In this document: positions 47,497 to 61,505 of the stretch, in pieces | Layout of the letters: each line of letters begins with the position of its first letter | How positions within the stretch are numbered: the stretch's first letter is position 1 | Notes under the pieces: model-generated | Database searches by the model: none | The model's input: the letters and a program-made list of their open reading frames with translations, nothing else | What the model was told of the DNA's origin: nothing | Source: Paralvinella palmiformis | Taxonomy: Eukaryota > Annelida > Polychaeta > Terebellida > Alvinellidae | Length of the DNA stretch: 64,000 nucleotides | Direction: 5' to 3' | Assembly: GCA_025642065.1 (NCBI GenBank) | Contig: JAODUP010000848.1 | Span: 1 to 64,000, forward strand | Translations under genes and position numbers: made by a program

Positions 47497-49650
47497 CTGT
47501 ATGGGAGTTCATAGAAAAAGATGCAGTGTTAAGTGAAAGGCATCAACAAAATATTCATAAGTACCTATATAAAGATGATAATAGCTGCAAATCTCTATAC
47601 GACAACTCGTTCAATGGTAGACACTTCCCCTTGAAAATACACCATAAAAGCACCTGATAGTTTCTCTCAAATTCTGCAAATTGTTTAAGATGTCAAAATG
47701 GCAGAAGACATAGGAAATACCCAATTGGTGCCAAAATTACAAACTTAGGCCTGGAAATTCATTTAATTTATCTTCAATTATTTTACAGCCACATCACAAT
47801 GTTGTTTCTCTAAGAACTTTAAATTCTGACTTAGAGGGCTGCCAAGATCTTACTGTTTGGTAGTTTTCCCCAGGATAAATAGGTCTGTATAATTCAATGC
47901 TGTTATAAAACATGGAGTTTGATGGAGACATATTGTTAAATTGTGTTATTATTTGATAGCTTCAGCTTCTCTATTTTATAAAACAAAAAAGACTATTCTG
48001 TAGTTGGTAGATTTAGACTGTGACCTCTCAATTCTTGTCGATCACACTACCACAGGACCGGACCCATCATCGATATGGACCCATTCAGTCTAGTTTTATG
48101 CTAGCTACTCAAAAATATCTAAAGCTCCTTGTTGCCAGTTCAAGTTACATAATCTATAATAAGCGATTCTTCTCCAAACATGACTCAGTCAACCAGAATT
48201 AATACAGAACAGCCATGACTAGTAAAACTAAGATTAAAATCAAAGTTCTGCCAGTTTTTACACATCTAACTCGCCATTGTGAGCATTAGTTAAGCCATAA
48301 ACAAAACATAAATTTAAAATAAAAATATTAAAATAAATAAAATCATATCAGCCACATATTTTAAGTTGGCTGGCTCTGTGATAGCCTCTGAAATTCCATA
48401 ATTCCATTTGCTAGCCATGTTACCATAGCAATCAGTTGTGATTAGACACAAGAGACAATGTTACATCTCTACTGACCACTAAAGCCAACCTATAAGTAAC
48501 AACGGGCATGATACTCCTTAATTAAAAAATGGTAAAATCAATATTCTGCTGTGCTCACACGTGTATAAAATAAAATAGATTTTGAAATCTGGTTTTACCA
48601 GCTAATAACTGGTAAAACCAGATTTCAAAATGTACCTATTTAATATTACAGTTACCTCCATGGCTAACTAAAATCCTAAATTTGTACGAGTACAAATTTA
48701 ACATCACTAATAATAATATCTCATACTTAAATTAAAATGCCATACGACAGGTTGAGGAATGCATATACAACAAGTTCAACAACAATTGGGCGTTTTACCT
48801 AAAATTGAAATTCAAAGAAGTGATTCATCATGTGCAGATGGCAGATCTAGGTGACCTATACCATCCAGTTGCAGAAGTATCAATTCAAATCATTCTACGT
48901 AATGATACAAATCATGTGTACAGGTGATTATAATTGAGACATCAGCTAGGCATCACAATTGGAAATTAATTAACAGATGAGTTTCAAGATAAAAGCACAT
49001 TAGGTAAAATACACCATTAATGTTTTGGGGCTGATACATGATCCATCCTATTCACATTTCACATAACTCCAAAGCTTGCAGAACAAAAAGACACAGAAAT
49101 GATTGACAACACGGATCTGATGCAGCACCCTGTTCACAAAAGCGAATTGCGCTAACGATGTAAAAAACTTATGACCATCATAGAAAGTTTTCCCACTTTA
49201 ACAATTAACCAAAATGATAGAATAAAAAGCACCACATTCACACACCTGTGTGATGAAATGTGCCAACTTGAACATAGTTCTAGACATGCTATATCCATAC
49301 GCATAGAACTTCAGCCTAATAAAACACCTGTTAATGACAGAAATGAAAACCCCCAAAAAATAAAATACTTTTACATAAGGAAATGATTAATGATCATTTG
49401 CATAAACACTTCAACAGATGAACAACAGTTGTCTAAGAAAATCATTAAACAAAGGGACACACTGGTTACAACCAAAGCATAACTTAACAATGACTTGGAT
49501 TCTAAGTCCTTAACCTGAAGTCAATAGTTTTCTGGGGGTACACAAGTTTGTCTCACCATGTTTGCGTACAATTGTTTATTGACCCAAAAAAATGGAATTT
49601 TAAGAGGAACTGTGTAAACAAACAAACAAAACTTTACTTGAACGATAACA

Positions 49651-49784
49651 AATCTCGGAGTGGGCATATCTGAAGTTTGTTTCGTCTTTGACTTCGCCTC
49701 ATTACCTTTGGAGGTTGCTCGGCCCATTTAGCCTCAACCATGTGCACAAAAGTGGCCGTAAAACATCAATCATCATCATCATCA
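49651..49784 (+). repeat. SINE family A with imperfect TSD
   Basis: Body GGGCATATCTGAAG, CTCGGCCCATTTAGCC and GGCCGTAAAACATC, with an ATC-repeat tail. Flanks CTTGAACGATAACA (49,637-49,650) and CTCGAACCATAACA (49,785-49,798) match at 12 of 14 positions, a decayed target-site duplication. Confidence 0.85.
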
Positions 49785-50677
49785 CTCGAACCATAACATA
49801 AAAATCACGCAGACCTTTAAAATGTCACTAACAAAACCAAAAATGACATTTTCTAACTTAAAACCATAATAATATATCTATTCAAATGCACATTATCCAT
49901 TACAGCAGGAAAGTGTTCATCTGGGATCGACTGGGATTGTTAGCAAACCCTCTTGACTCTAAGCAAGACAATAACACGCCGCCTACAATGGCCGTAGCCA
50001 GTGCTGATGCAACACAAATCCTTCCTATAACGCAGTTGTGAGCCATTGGCAAAATGTCACAGACCAAGCGGATATAAGGCTGTGTGGGACGATTTCCCGT
50101 GGGAGGCTGCGCCGCGGTTATCTCAGGGGGTCTATGTTTAGCACCCAAAATAAAGCCATCAACATAAGGTGATTAGTTTTAGCAGGGAGATGTCGCACTC
50201 ATAAAATGGATGAACAACAGTGTATGGAATTGCTTCCATATATAACTGTCAAACACTGGAAATCACATACAGTTGTTTCTTTGTTTAAATTAATTAGCGT
50301 CAATTCAAAGTCAAATTTTGCTACTGATCCATACCAGAAGTTTATCAACTGCAGAAATAAAACAGGACTAATGCTATTCAAAATATGCTAATTTAAAGTC
50401 TTAATAGGGTCACCCACAGAGAAGAAAGTCGATTGAAAGATATTCTTCAATTCAAGATTGAATCCATTCAGTGGATTAAGCTCACAACAAGGGAAGCCTT
50501 CCAACGGAGTCAGTGTCTACAGGCAACGCACTCAAATTTTAATACTCAAATGGCTCAGGTGCTATCAGGATGAGTATGTTACAGCTCACACAATGACTTT
50601 GATTGATTTCTGAGCAGCAACAGACACTCTCATGCCCACCAACTATTCAAAATGCCCAATGCGGGAAGCTACAAGAA

Positions 50678-50680
<3 letters not shown>

Positions 50681-50723
<43 letters not shown>
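50681..50723. repeat. (TA)n microsatellite
   Basis: Pure TA dinucleotide. Confidence 0.95.
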
Positions 50724-50726
<3 letters not shown>

Positions 50727-53265
50727 TATTATTATGAGCCATTCTAATGGATGATGCTTGTAGGTACAGTGATATTAGCATTCCCTGATAATATTTGAAA
50801 TTTGCCGCAAACACTTTAAAAATTTACAATGGTATATTTATGGGTCAATATGGGACAAACTGAGTAATGGGATGGCAACTTTATTACCGCAGTATTAGTG
50901 TCTTTGTTAAGTAGACCATGTTAGTGCCAAGTGATTGAGTGCATCACAGTTCACCGCTCAAAACAATGATCGCATATCTGATGATTCATTTCAGTGCTTT
51001 CACTGAAGGTGTTTCCTCTCTGGAGTGCGGTCTGGATCAAATGGAACCACGATTCAACCCTTCTGTGGAAAGCACCGGTACAATAGTCTCTATTTTGTTA
51101 ACTGATTTCTAGTCTGAATGCTGTTTGGCTGTTCTAAGAACTTTACATTCTGGTATCGCTTGTTTTTTCTCCGACTTAAATGGGTATTTTATAAGACAAA
51201 GTGAAGTGCCAGCAATCTGTATCAGTGTTTCTGCACTTTATTACTTCAACCCTGAATCATAATTGTCTTCGTGAAAAAAATATAACTCAAACAAGACAGA
51301 ATATTTGGTTCAAACCAATGTCAATAAAGTAACAAAATAAATCACTGACACGCTAAAACCGGAATTTATTTTGGGTGAAGATCTACACAATTTCCAGTGT
51401 TACCGGGATACAAAGGGTTAACAGTACACAAGACATAAAGGTTATGAGGAAAGGGCAACGAGTTTAAGAACATTGTCCATGACGAACTTAATGGCAAACG
51501 ACCTGTAACCGACTAAAACTGCCCTTAAATAATGGGTTCTGATGACACATATTGCAGCTTTAAAGGCCAATCACATTTGTCATAGCACAGACTGGTAGGC
51601 AAACACGTGACAATGGAATTAACTAGAATTGACGTTCCATAACAAAGTGAGGCAATTCAGCCAAAACCTAAAATTTGGCATGTCAAAATCAAAGGTTTAA
51701 CTGCTCATAATAGCATCATGGGAATGAGTACACCTGGCAATGGAACTCACTTCTTAACGTCATTACTTTAAGATTAATTATCAGGTCTGCCATCTGGGTT
51801 AGTTCTGAGGCCCTCAGATTCCTGATCATTGCACCCATTTATATACCGGTAGCAGTCTTTTTTGTTTTGCACTTGAGTATAATATGCCACGTAGACAATA
51901 ATTCACATTGTTTACCAACCCAATCTTACCCATGATATATGGAGCTATGCAATGAGAGGCAACCAACCATTACTCTTCCATATCAGTCACAGCTAAATAA
52001 TTCTAACATTATACTGAACTTAAATAAAGCTGAGAATCTCCTCCTCAGATGGCCTGATTCCTGTCTGGGCTGCACTGCCCCCTTTAAACAGCAAGCTTTC
52101 AATTACTAGCCAGATCTGGAAGGTCTCCAGGCAGTACTATGATAATGTTGCTTGTTTATGATAATTAAGTGCCCCCTAAAGGCAGTGGACAAGCTATTTA
52201 ATACACAGTTGTAAGTAGATGGCCATTTGGGCATTTAAGTGTTTAACAAGCATAATTAATAGTCTAACTGAAGACTACAGCTAAATTCATTATATAAAAC
52301 CATGAATTATCGAATGCATAATACTTTCTTGTTAATTCAGAATACAGTTTTTATATCAAAACAATGTCTACAATAATATACACAGCAAAACTGACTGTTT
52401 ACACATGAGGTCACTCTACCTGAAACGGATGCCTGACAGGTTTATTTATCTTTTAATATATATATTTTTAGAATATCTACACCAGAGGATGTTGTTGATG
52501 AAGAAGGTCAAAATATTTTTTTTGAGATCACAATAACAAGACAGACTATAAATACTCCCGGGTATTTTTTAAAATCATCATCCGAAGGTTCACAGATTTT
52601 CTCACTCATATTTCAGTTAAGTACCCAAAATAACTTCATACAATTATACTGGAAAACAATTGACTGAATATTGTTTTTAAAAACTAGGCTAATCACTCAA
52701 CAAACGAAATGAGAATCATATCGATACAGCGGACAGTTGACAAATGAGACAAAATAAAGATTTTCTGGCGGAACCTGGAAAACTATATCTCATAGACCCT
52801 GCAGCTACTCAAGGATAGACAGATAGGTAGATAGACAAACAATTGAAGAAACCAGCACCAATATTACTGACACAATCCAGAACCTTAATCTCAAATATTA
52901 AAATTGACAATAAATCATAACATCAAGAACAATGAAACTTCAGCTGAAACAATTAATTCAAATTTTACATGTTCTCTTCCCTGATCAAATATGGCAATCA
53001 TATGCTGCTCTATGTACAATTCCATTATAAGGCCTAACCCACACCGACATAATGGCCTCAGACCTGAGTGACCAAGCCACAGGGCGGACTCTCAAAGCCT
53101 AACAGACACCACATACATCATGGAGATGTGCCGTCCTGACACTAATAGATAATGCCATTATTTAAGTATGGCTTCCCCTCTCACCAGCTTCCGGCTATTG
53201 TATGTTGAATGGGTCAAAGCGGGCCCAAATAACGGAGTGGCCACTTGAAGTGCGTACACATAACT

Positions 53266-53303
53266 TAATGCACACACACACACACGCACACACACACACA
53301 CAG
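53266..53303. repeat. (CA)n microsatellite
   Basis: CA repeats with one CG interruption. Confidence 0.95.
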
Positions 53304-53519
53304 GAGTGTGCACCCAAGCAAAGGACAATGATTGATTTAGCTTAAAATCTCAAAACTTCTTTATACTGAGACATTACTTAAGGCCTATAGCCCAGAAATT
53401 AGCTAAATTCCATAGCTTCTTGTAGTCTGCAGACTGAGTGATAACAGCAAGATTCTCATAAGCTAAATTAAATATGACAACATCATAATATCAATACAGT
53501 TGATTCCAAACTCCATGTG

Positions 53520-53538
53520 CATGTGTGCGTGCATGTGT

Positions 53539-53589
<51 letters not shown>

Positions 53590-53642
53590 AGCACTGGCTC
53601 AAGACATGAATGCCCAAGCATTCATCATTCATCCCCAATTCG

Positions 53643-53673
<31 letters not shown>

Positions 53674-53716
53674 CCCCCCTCTCTCTCTTTCTCTCTGTAT
53701 GTGTGTGTGTGCGCGC
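53520..53716. repeat. Cluster of (TA)n, (CT)n and (GT)n microsatellites
   Basis: TA at about 53,541-53,586, CT at 53,644-53,695, then GTGTGTGCGCGCGC. ORFs on both strands here are artefacts. Confidence 0.95.
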
Positions 53717-54449
53717 GCCAATATGTTGAATTCTACATAGCAATTAACAGAAGGAAGAAATCAATCAAACGTTGTTATCTATAAATAGTACACAAATTAG
53801 CATGTGGACAACTAACACAAATACAATTATTTGTTAACTCAGTACTTTAATTGTTTAGAATGGTGATGAAACATATTTACAGCAAGTACTGTATCATCAA
53901 TAAACTTAAATACTAAACTTAAGGCATATATTGAAAGGTTGTCACATCTTCATTTTAAAATAACACACTTTTTTTGTAAAATGATCTGAAATTAGAAATT
54001 AAAAAACCTTACTTCATTTACCTCATAATCGAAGTTTGTATGGATCACATTGGTATTTAATACAAAAAGAACGTTGTCCTTGCCTTATGAGAAAAAACAC
54101 TGCATACTGTCAGTGTGAATAAATTGTCAATTTAAAATGTAGGCAAACAGCATCGATTTCCAAGGACAGTCCCCTTTAGAGCATACAACAGAATACAGCC
54201 TTACTAAGTGTATGATGGCACGCCTTATAACTTACAGCTTTACTACTTTAGATCTCTGAGTGCTCACACCTTTAAACATAAAATATAAGTAATATGACCA
54301 TATAAAGTCAAAGCAACATCTAACAAATTTATATTAATAATCTGCACACTCACTGGTGACATTATGTTACTGATATGATAATCATTGTGTTGACAAGTTA
54401 TCGGGATCCCTGGAGTTTCCATGATTATGGTTTTAACATATACCACAGG

Positions 54450-54560
54450 GTACTGACCAATTGTACAATGGATAGATCATTGGACTGGAAATGTCCAGGT
54501 GGTGGGTTTGAATCCAACTTATACCTGCATTTGTAGGATGTTTTACGGCAGGGCCATACA
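54450..54560 (+). repeat. tRNA-derived SINE, family B
   Basis: A-box-like ACAATGGATAGATCATTGG and B-box GGGTTTGAATCC with normal tRNA spacing, then CAACTTATACCTGCATTTGT as in the other family B copies, read on the opposite strand. Confidence 0.8.
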
Positions 54561-55083
54561 TTTTTTTTCAATTCAGTTGCCCCATGGTAAGTAGATTGGA
54601 AATGCGCTTGCCCAACAAATGTTTTCACTTGCCCAACAAATTTTCATCTGATCCAAAATTATCATTTATTTTTAAATCTGCTATATTTAATCACCTGCCC
54701 ACGTATAAACAATGATTTACAATAAAAATTGACAAACAGAGAAGTGATTGATAAGAAATGCTTATTCAGTGTATCCCATTTTTTATTTGCTGAGTTACCA
54801 TTAGGCATTTTCACTCTAATAAAATTTCAAATAATTACGAAGGCGTAGCCAGTAAAATACAATGAATACAGTTTTAATCGGTGGAAAATAGGTAAAAAGA
54901 TGAGCAATGTCACATACGGATACGGAACCGCAATGTTGTGTTCGGATTCGCATTACGCATACAATGATACATGGAATTTATATGGAATCGAGATTCCATA
55001 TACACGGTATGAACTATGCAAATCCGACAAAAATGGAAAACATGTACGCGTACGAGCGTGATTCCATTTACATGTGCGACTGC

Positions 55084-55614
55084 GTATAATAATAATAATA
55101 ATAATAATAATGTATATTTAATAAAGCGCCCTTACTAGCAGGAGCCATTCAAAGGCGCTGTACAAATAATATGTAATTTAATAATACCCCAAATAATGTC
55201 TGTAAAAACCCTGTAATGATTTAAAAGATAATAATTATTTATCTGTGAAAGCGACCTTAAATAGGTGTGTTTTAGAAGAGACTTAAAATTTCCAAGAGAC
55301 GACACATTTCTAATATTTGCCGGCAACTTATTCCACAAATTGGGGGCTGCAACACTAAACGCACAATCACCATATGACTTGAGCCGAGACACTGGCACCT
55401 GCAATAGTATCTGACTGGATGACCTGAGTTTTCGGGATGACTTTCTAATGGAAACCAGTTCACACAGGTATTCTGGTGCCATATCATTAATAGATTTATA
55501 AGTTATTAACAGAATCTTAAAATGGATACGCTGTCTAACAGGTAGCCAATGTAGTTTTTGAAGAATGGGGGTAATATGATCATATTTTCTAGTATTTGTT
55601 ACAATGCGACAAAA
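55084..55614 (-). mobile_element. CR1/L2-like LINE 3' end, 5'-truncated
   Basis: Minus strand reads NTRKYDHITPILQKLHWLPV, RQRIHFKILLITYKSINDMA, PEYLCELVS, LRSSSQ, GDCAFSVAAPNLWNKLP and FKSLLKHTYL. This is the conserved C-terminus of many CR1/L2/Rex1-type reverse transcriptases. The 3' UTR ends with the GTACAGCGCCTTTGAATGG and AGGGCGCTTTATTAAATATA words followed by (ATT)n, the usual 3' signature of such elements. The 5' end is lost at about 55,614. Confidence 0.9.
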
Positions 55615-55673
55615 CGGACGGTTGAATCCAGACTTTTACGACCCGGTCGTAAAATCTGGGATTCAACTGTCCG
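55615..55673. repeat. 29-bp-arm palindrome at the LINE 5' boundary
   Basis: Left arm 55,615-55,643 and right arm 55,645-55,673 are inverted copies (CGGAC, GTTGAATCC and TTTTACGACC shared) with a one-base loop and about five mismatches. Confidence 0.85.
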
Positions 55674-57121
55674 ATTGTAGTGTCCAGACAGGCTTTCCCA
55701 AGAAAAATGTCGCATGCGGCGTATAAGAAATCTCGGTTTTATGCGTTGCATGGCACTCACTGCCACCTTTGCATCACGGATTATAAGTATTGGTACGCAG
55801 CAGGAAAAAAACTGGCCAATATTCGTCTCAAAAAGGCAATTGCTGTGACGCCCACCACCCAGTCACCTGTTGACCATACGTCCTAGGTGTGACCACCGCC
55901 AAGACTAAACAACTAAATTCAGCTCTTATATAGGTAAGGTTGCACTCTCTATTAAATTATATCAATGATATGAAAAGAAATGCACATATTATGACATATT
56001 TTATTGTAGCAAAATAAAGGAATTAAGCTCAATGGAGTTATAGGTATACTAATCACATGTACAACACTTAAGAGAACCAAATACAACAAGACAACTACAG
56101 GAGGAACCTGATATACAAATACTGCTACTACTACTACAACTAATAGTAATAACAATAATGTAGCTTTTCATAAAGTACCCGTGTACCCTAAAGTACAGGA
56201 GCCTGGCCATTAAACAAATAAAATATGCTGTTAACAGAGCTATATTTATAGCAATCAGATATAACAGAAACAGAGGTAAAGGAATCGAAATCTAACAAGG
56301 CTTAAGCCGTGTAAAGGATTCAGGAGCTGAATCAGGAGCCATATGGATAATATACCAGGATCGAGATTATAAAGGAATCATATGTAACGCAGGCGAGTGC
56401 ATAAAAAACCCACAACCTCGGATGTAATATCTGGCCATATTTTCTACAGAAACAAATCTTCTTCGCAGAACAAAACCAAACGTCACTTAATAGTCCGAGG
56501 TAGCTTTTCAGAGAATGTCAGATTCGCTCCGACTTATCTCTCCAAAAGCTGTCTTGTTATATAGTTACCGGATTTAAAACCGACCACCCACTCGTCATCA
56601 CATATTTGTCATACAGCAATAATACGGACTCTTAGAAACAAATGTCACTTTGACAATAACAAAAAGTCTTCAGGATATTGTGATGTTTACTCACTAAACC
56701 ATATACCCGTATTATATACCATTTAGACGAGGACAGGCTGACCGACTCTATTTACTATAAGCGTAAAGCCCATCTAAAATACCCGGACTATTTGGATGAC
56801 CGAAGTTACAGCGAGCTCAGCTAAGCATTGGGGCCCATTTCTCGGACGTCACAGCACCATATAAACGGCACCTGTTAGCTTTATTATAACACATTTATTA
56901 ACATAGCTGCTCTTGTTGCCAGATGATTATCTATAATGACCATGTAGCTCACAAACCAAACACAAAAACAGATCATGTGCAGTTTTCAGGCTCTGCATAA
57001 CTATAGTTTACTGTTATAAGTGATGCCTTAATGAGTGCAGAAATATTCTAAATGACGGGCACATTCTTGGTATTAGCATATTTTCTACTGGTAAAGAAAT
57101 AATTAGTCTGTTGTCAACAAA

Positions 57122-57122
57122 T

Positions 57123-57193
<71 letters not shown>
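57122..57193. repeat. (TA)n(GA)n microsatellite
   Basis: About 26 bp of TA followed by about 44 bp of GA. Confidence 0.95.
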
Positions 57194-57199
57194 TTCAGA

Positions 57200-59180
57200 G
57201 GGCATGATAATGTATCTATTAAAATTAGACAAGGACTTGATTACAGAAAAAGTTTAAATCATGCCAAATTCTTAGACGTTGTTTAATACTCAAACAGTAA
57301 GTCCTCACAAATTTAGTCTGTTACAAGAAGCATTGTCAAAAAGTATATCGATATTGTAGAAAGTAAGAAATGTACCGAAAAAATTACATTCTTTATATTG
57401 TATTTTGTATATTAGTAATTGCGCTGAACAACAGTAAACTGTAAATATTGTGAATTTTGTTCTGATTAAACTAAAAGCACTGTATATAAAGTAAAATATA
57501 TTTTCATTCTCATAAAGAGGATCAAACAAACAAAACAATTTCTTACTATGATAACACATGTTTGTATTAAGCTCATCTAGTGTAATATTGTTGAAACTAA
57601 ATTTGGATATATTATATATCTGGATATAAATATTACAAACTAAATTGTTTATAAATAATGAAAAAATATTTTACAATTCAGGCAGAGCTAATTCATTTTA
57701 TATTTCATGCATTCAGCTTAAGTTATATAATTTGACTTGTTTCGATTATTCTGTGCCATAATTAAGTTGGTTTGGTAACCAATTTTTTATCTTTTCATAT
57801 TTTGTACAAGAAAACATCACACTGATTGACTGGTGCATTGGTTTATAGAATAATTATTATTAAATTATTTCCCTATTTCATGTAATATTTTAAAATCTTG
57901 ACAATTTACATTAATTACATATTCTTCTTTCTCTCTGCCTCTCTATGTCTCTTCACTCCTCCCCCCACACACTCACAGTTATAATAATGTTACGTGTCAA
58001 AGGTCATTTTTCTCTGGCAGTTTATAATCAGGCACTATAATGTAAATTTTATCAAATTTTGTAATAAACTCTTGTGTGTGTGGATGTGAAACTTGGGACT
58101 GGTATTTCATCATAGCATATTATACACACTGTTCCTTAGTTTAACAAAATTAAAGTTTTAAGGTCAGAAAGTTAGAAAAAAATTGCATAATTTAATAGCT
58201 AGGATAAAACAAAATCAGTTAATATTTTTATACCTGAATATCATTTAAAGAAATAAAACTGGATGCATACTTTAAAAAAACTGAATATTGTGAACATGAA
58301 GAGAAGAAATATATTACTTTATGTAAATAGGAACTGCATCTTATTGTTCAACCCTATTGTCATAAAAGACATACCAAATCTGTGAAAAGTCAATATCAAA
58401 ATGACATCAGTTTTGTATATTATTTTTGTTGTTATTGTTGTCATCATAATCACCATCATCACATTAATTACAAGACACATAAGGAAGACACATGGCTGGG
58501 GTACAAGAATCTTTTGTTTATTATCACAAAACATAATCTCACAGAGCATTGTTTAAGCCCTGGAGTGAGACTGTTGCAAAATACAGTAAACCTCACAATA
58601 TTTGGTAAAGTTTATAAGCTCTCAAGTCCTGATAAATTAAACAGACAATGTCTACAAACATCAGTCAATCATTATCAGCCACACACACTCCACCTCATCT
58701 AAGGGTTACTGGGGTCTGACAGAATATATAAACCATTTCTGTCGCTAATAAATCACATTCCAGTAAATGACTGGATGTGTCAGAAATCAATCAAAGTTGA
58801 CTCAGGGTTCCAAATCCTTCTCAACCACATCACATTTGAGCTATTAAGTTATCAAAGATCACTTTATTAACATTACACTTATAAATTTTGATACAGTTGA
58901 GTGTTAAGAATTGCTGCTACTTTATAAACAATACAAAAAGTCATACCGGACTTATTTGTTAAAGAACGATGAGCCTAATTAGGAAGCTATAAAAAGGGGC
59001 GCTTTTGTTAAACTCTAACCTGAAGATGAGGAGTTCCAAGTCGACTTCTACATTACAGCTTACACAGAGCCCGCTATGCTAAACTGAGTATGACGGAAAT
59101 AACTCTCACGTCAAGGCTTCCAGAATAACAAACAAATGAATTAATCCACTCACAGTGAGGCTTCACAGATATGAATACAT
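57200..59180. other. AT-rich stretch, nothing recognised
   Basis: No exon-like signals matching catulin and no transposon coding. ORFs are short. Confidence 0.5.
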
Positions 59181-59182
59181 TC

Positions 59183-59189
<7 letters not shown>

Positions 59190-59218
<29 letters not shown>
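59190..59218. repeat. (TA)n microsatellite
   Basis: Pure TA dinucleotide. Confidence 0.9.
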
Positions 59219-59220
<2 letters not shown>

Positions 59221-59399
59221 GGCAATAGACAAAACAGCTAGAAGTAATAATACTATAATAACACTCTATATAAATCACGGAATGTTTTCTGTGACCTTGT
59301 GGCTTATAATACTTAAATGAACAAAACATAAACAATACTAAGTGTGTTAAATAAAACGAAATCAAATCATTATTAATGACTCGGAGGTAAAAGAGGTTC

Positions 59400-59580
59400 T
59401 GGTGTTTAAACGTTCGCTGTTTGTGCACACAATTGGCTAAATTGGCCGGGCGACCTCCAAACGTAATGAGACAAAGTAAAAGATGAACCATCCCTCTGAC
59501 ATAGTCTGGCCATGTTTTAACCCAGGTGTTATAGATCTGTGGTCAATCGAGCTACCAGTTAGGCCATAGAGGTACCCCAA
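59400..59580 (-). repeat. SINE family A with tRNA head
   Basis: On the minus strand an A-box-like TGGCCTAACTGGTAGCTCG and B-box-like GGGTTAAAAC precede the family A body (reverse words GGCGACCTCCAAACGTAATG and GACAAAGTAAAAGATGAA). This is the copy that best shows the tRNA-like head. Confidence 0.75.
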
Positions 59581-59589
59581 AAAATTAAC

Positions 59590-61140
59590 GGACCTGACAC
59601 AATTTACGTGTCAACACGTGAAAATCATGTGACCAAATGATGTCACGTGGCTATGATTAAGTTATGGTCAATGACTACAATAAATAAAAATGGACATATA
59701 ATTTCTTTACTGTCTCTAGTTCTAACTTTATTTTATATGAACTTAATAAATTGCCACGAATAAACAGCCAGTTTGCTAAATGTTGATGTCCATCATAAAA
59801 GATTTGACATCTTAACAGAGTCCAACTTTACCTCCAAAAATATGACAAATGAATGACTGATTTCAAAGTGCCATTAATTAAACAAAATTATCGCCCCATA
59901 GAGAATTATGGTAAAATTATGAACCTGTCGGTTGATGAGAGAAAATTAACAGAAATAATTTTTGTTTTGAAAACTACCATAATTACCTAATTACATTAAC
60001 TTTTAAATTATTGAGGTGTAGGCAGGATTTTGATGCTACCTTTTATGGAACAAATGTAAACCAGTCTTATATTACGCCCCCAGTACCTTAAACTACAAAT
60101 AAAACAATTTGGTCCAGTTCCACAAATAGATACCAAAAACAGCACAATATCTTAGCACAATCAGAATAAATTTATGCATAGAGATGTACTGGGTAGCTTA
60201 CTCTACTAATGTGATGGGCTATTAACTGTGTATACGTTCTACTATCTACTCCTGGGCTCAATATTTCTCAAGATAATTTATCAACAAGCTTTACAGATAT
60301 ACACAATACCAAACTTAAAGGTAGCAGTATTTCACGGCAATTATAGCTAATTTCTCACCCAGCAACCACACTTAATCACCGAGTTTACAAGCATAAAAGT
60401 GGTCCACCATATTGGTTGTCCTGAAGGCAACAGAAATAAAATGATGAAAAAAAAAATAAGATGAAACGTGTTGAAACAAATCCAAAACCAAAGAACTCTT
60501 AATGACCCATAAACAAGCGTATCTGAATAAAAAGGGCTGAGAAACAACTGGACATCTGTGTGAGCGCGCGCGAGCACGTGTGCGTGAGTGGTGAGAGAGC
60601 GAGCAGGCGAATGGAAACCACCTAAAATCGTACATTTTCATTTTATATGTTCGGCATACCGGTACTTTGCCATGATATAAAACATCACACATTAATCAAC
60701 ACTAACCTTTGCAGAATTTTCAAATATTTAACAGGTGTTAATTGATCTAGCATGTCATACCGCTAATCAACAACACCAAAAACAACAATTACGTACCTAC
60801 CACGGCAACCATTTCAGCTCACAGAACACAACTGCCAGGATGTTACATAACAATATCACTAATGAACACCTGCTCATTTAAACATCTGCTCCTACGTTAA
60901 CACAGGTCCTGATGAACACATGCACTCATTGCACAGTGGCTGCAATTCCTGGCTACGAAACTAGCTTGGGCACGATCATGCCAACAACACTTCAGGGTCC
61001 ATTAGTGGAGTATTTCTTGGAAATATTTCATCGGGGACAATTGGCATTAATTGTCATTACGGACTGTTGCTTTGAATAGACACAGAACAGAAACAGAAAA
61101 AACATGAAAGAGTATTTGATAAAAGGACAGAAAGAGCCAC
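59590..61140. other. No supported gene
   Basis: AT-rich, with a short CG/GT-rich patch at 60,560-60,605. One short minus-strand segment near 60,800 has ATG and a donor GTAGGT, but nothing else supports it. Confidence 0.4.
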
Positions 61141-61149
61141 CAGTTGTGG

Positions 61150-61505
61150 CAGTGAGCTCCGGTGGCCTAGCGGTTAACCACCTGGCACTTGGTGCCAACG
61201 GTCGCAGGTTCGAACACCGTAAGAGGTCGAAACTTTTCCAGGGATTAATTTCTCGGCTCACTACATCGTGGGTGGCTGACCACGTTAAATGGCGCTGCCG
61301 TCTCCACTGGATTATTTAAAATAAAGGGGGACGTTAAAAACCCCTGAGGACGTAAAACACTCCGGCAGTGACCACCCTCAGGGTATTTCGGCTCCATCTT
61401 TCCGTACTGCTCCCCTGTGAGTGGTGGGGGAGGTGATTTCTCAACCACTCCAACATAGAGGCTGTGCTGATTAAGCGACAGCCTGGGGATTCTCCCCGAA
61501 CAACA
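61150..61505 (+). repeat. Full-length tRNA-derived SINE, about 350 bp (family C)
   Basis: Clear A-box TGGCCTAGCGGTTAACCA and B-box AGGTTCGAACACC at tRNA spacing (a leucine- or serine-like long arm is possible). A unique body follows, ending GGGGATTCTCCCCGAACAAC and AAACAAAC. Pol III internal promoter elements are intact. It overlaps short ORFs on both strands that should not be called. Confidence 0.9.

Noticed and set aside
55680..55886. 68-codon plus ORF beginning MSRQAFPRK
   Set aside because: No recognisable family and adjacent to a palindrome and LINE break; unsupported.
60790..60815. Catulin first exon MVAV before donor GTAGGT
   Set aside because: Only an ATG and a donor; too short and no homology.
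61150..61225. Functional tRNA gene
   Set aside because: A and B boxes are present, but the segment continues into a SINE body and no convincing cloverleaf acceptor pairing was seen.
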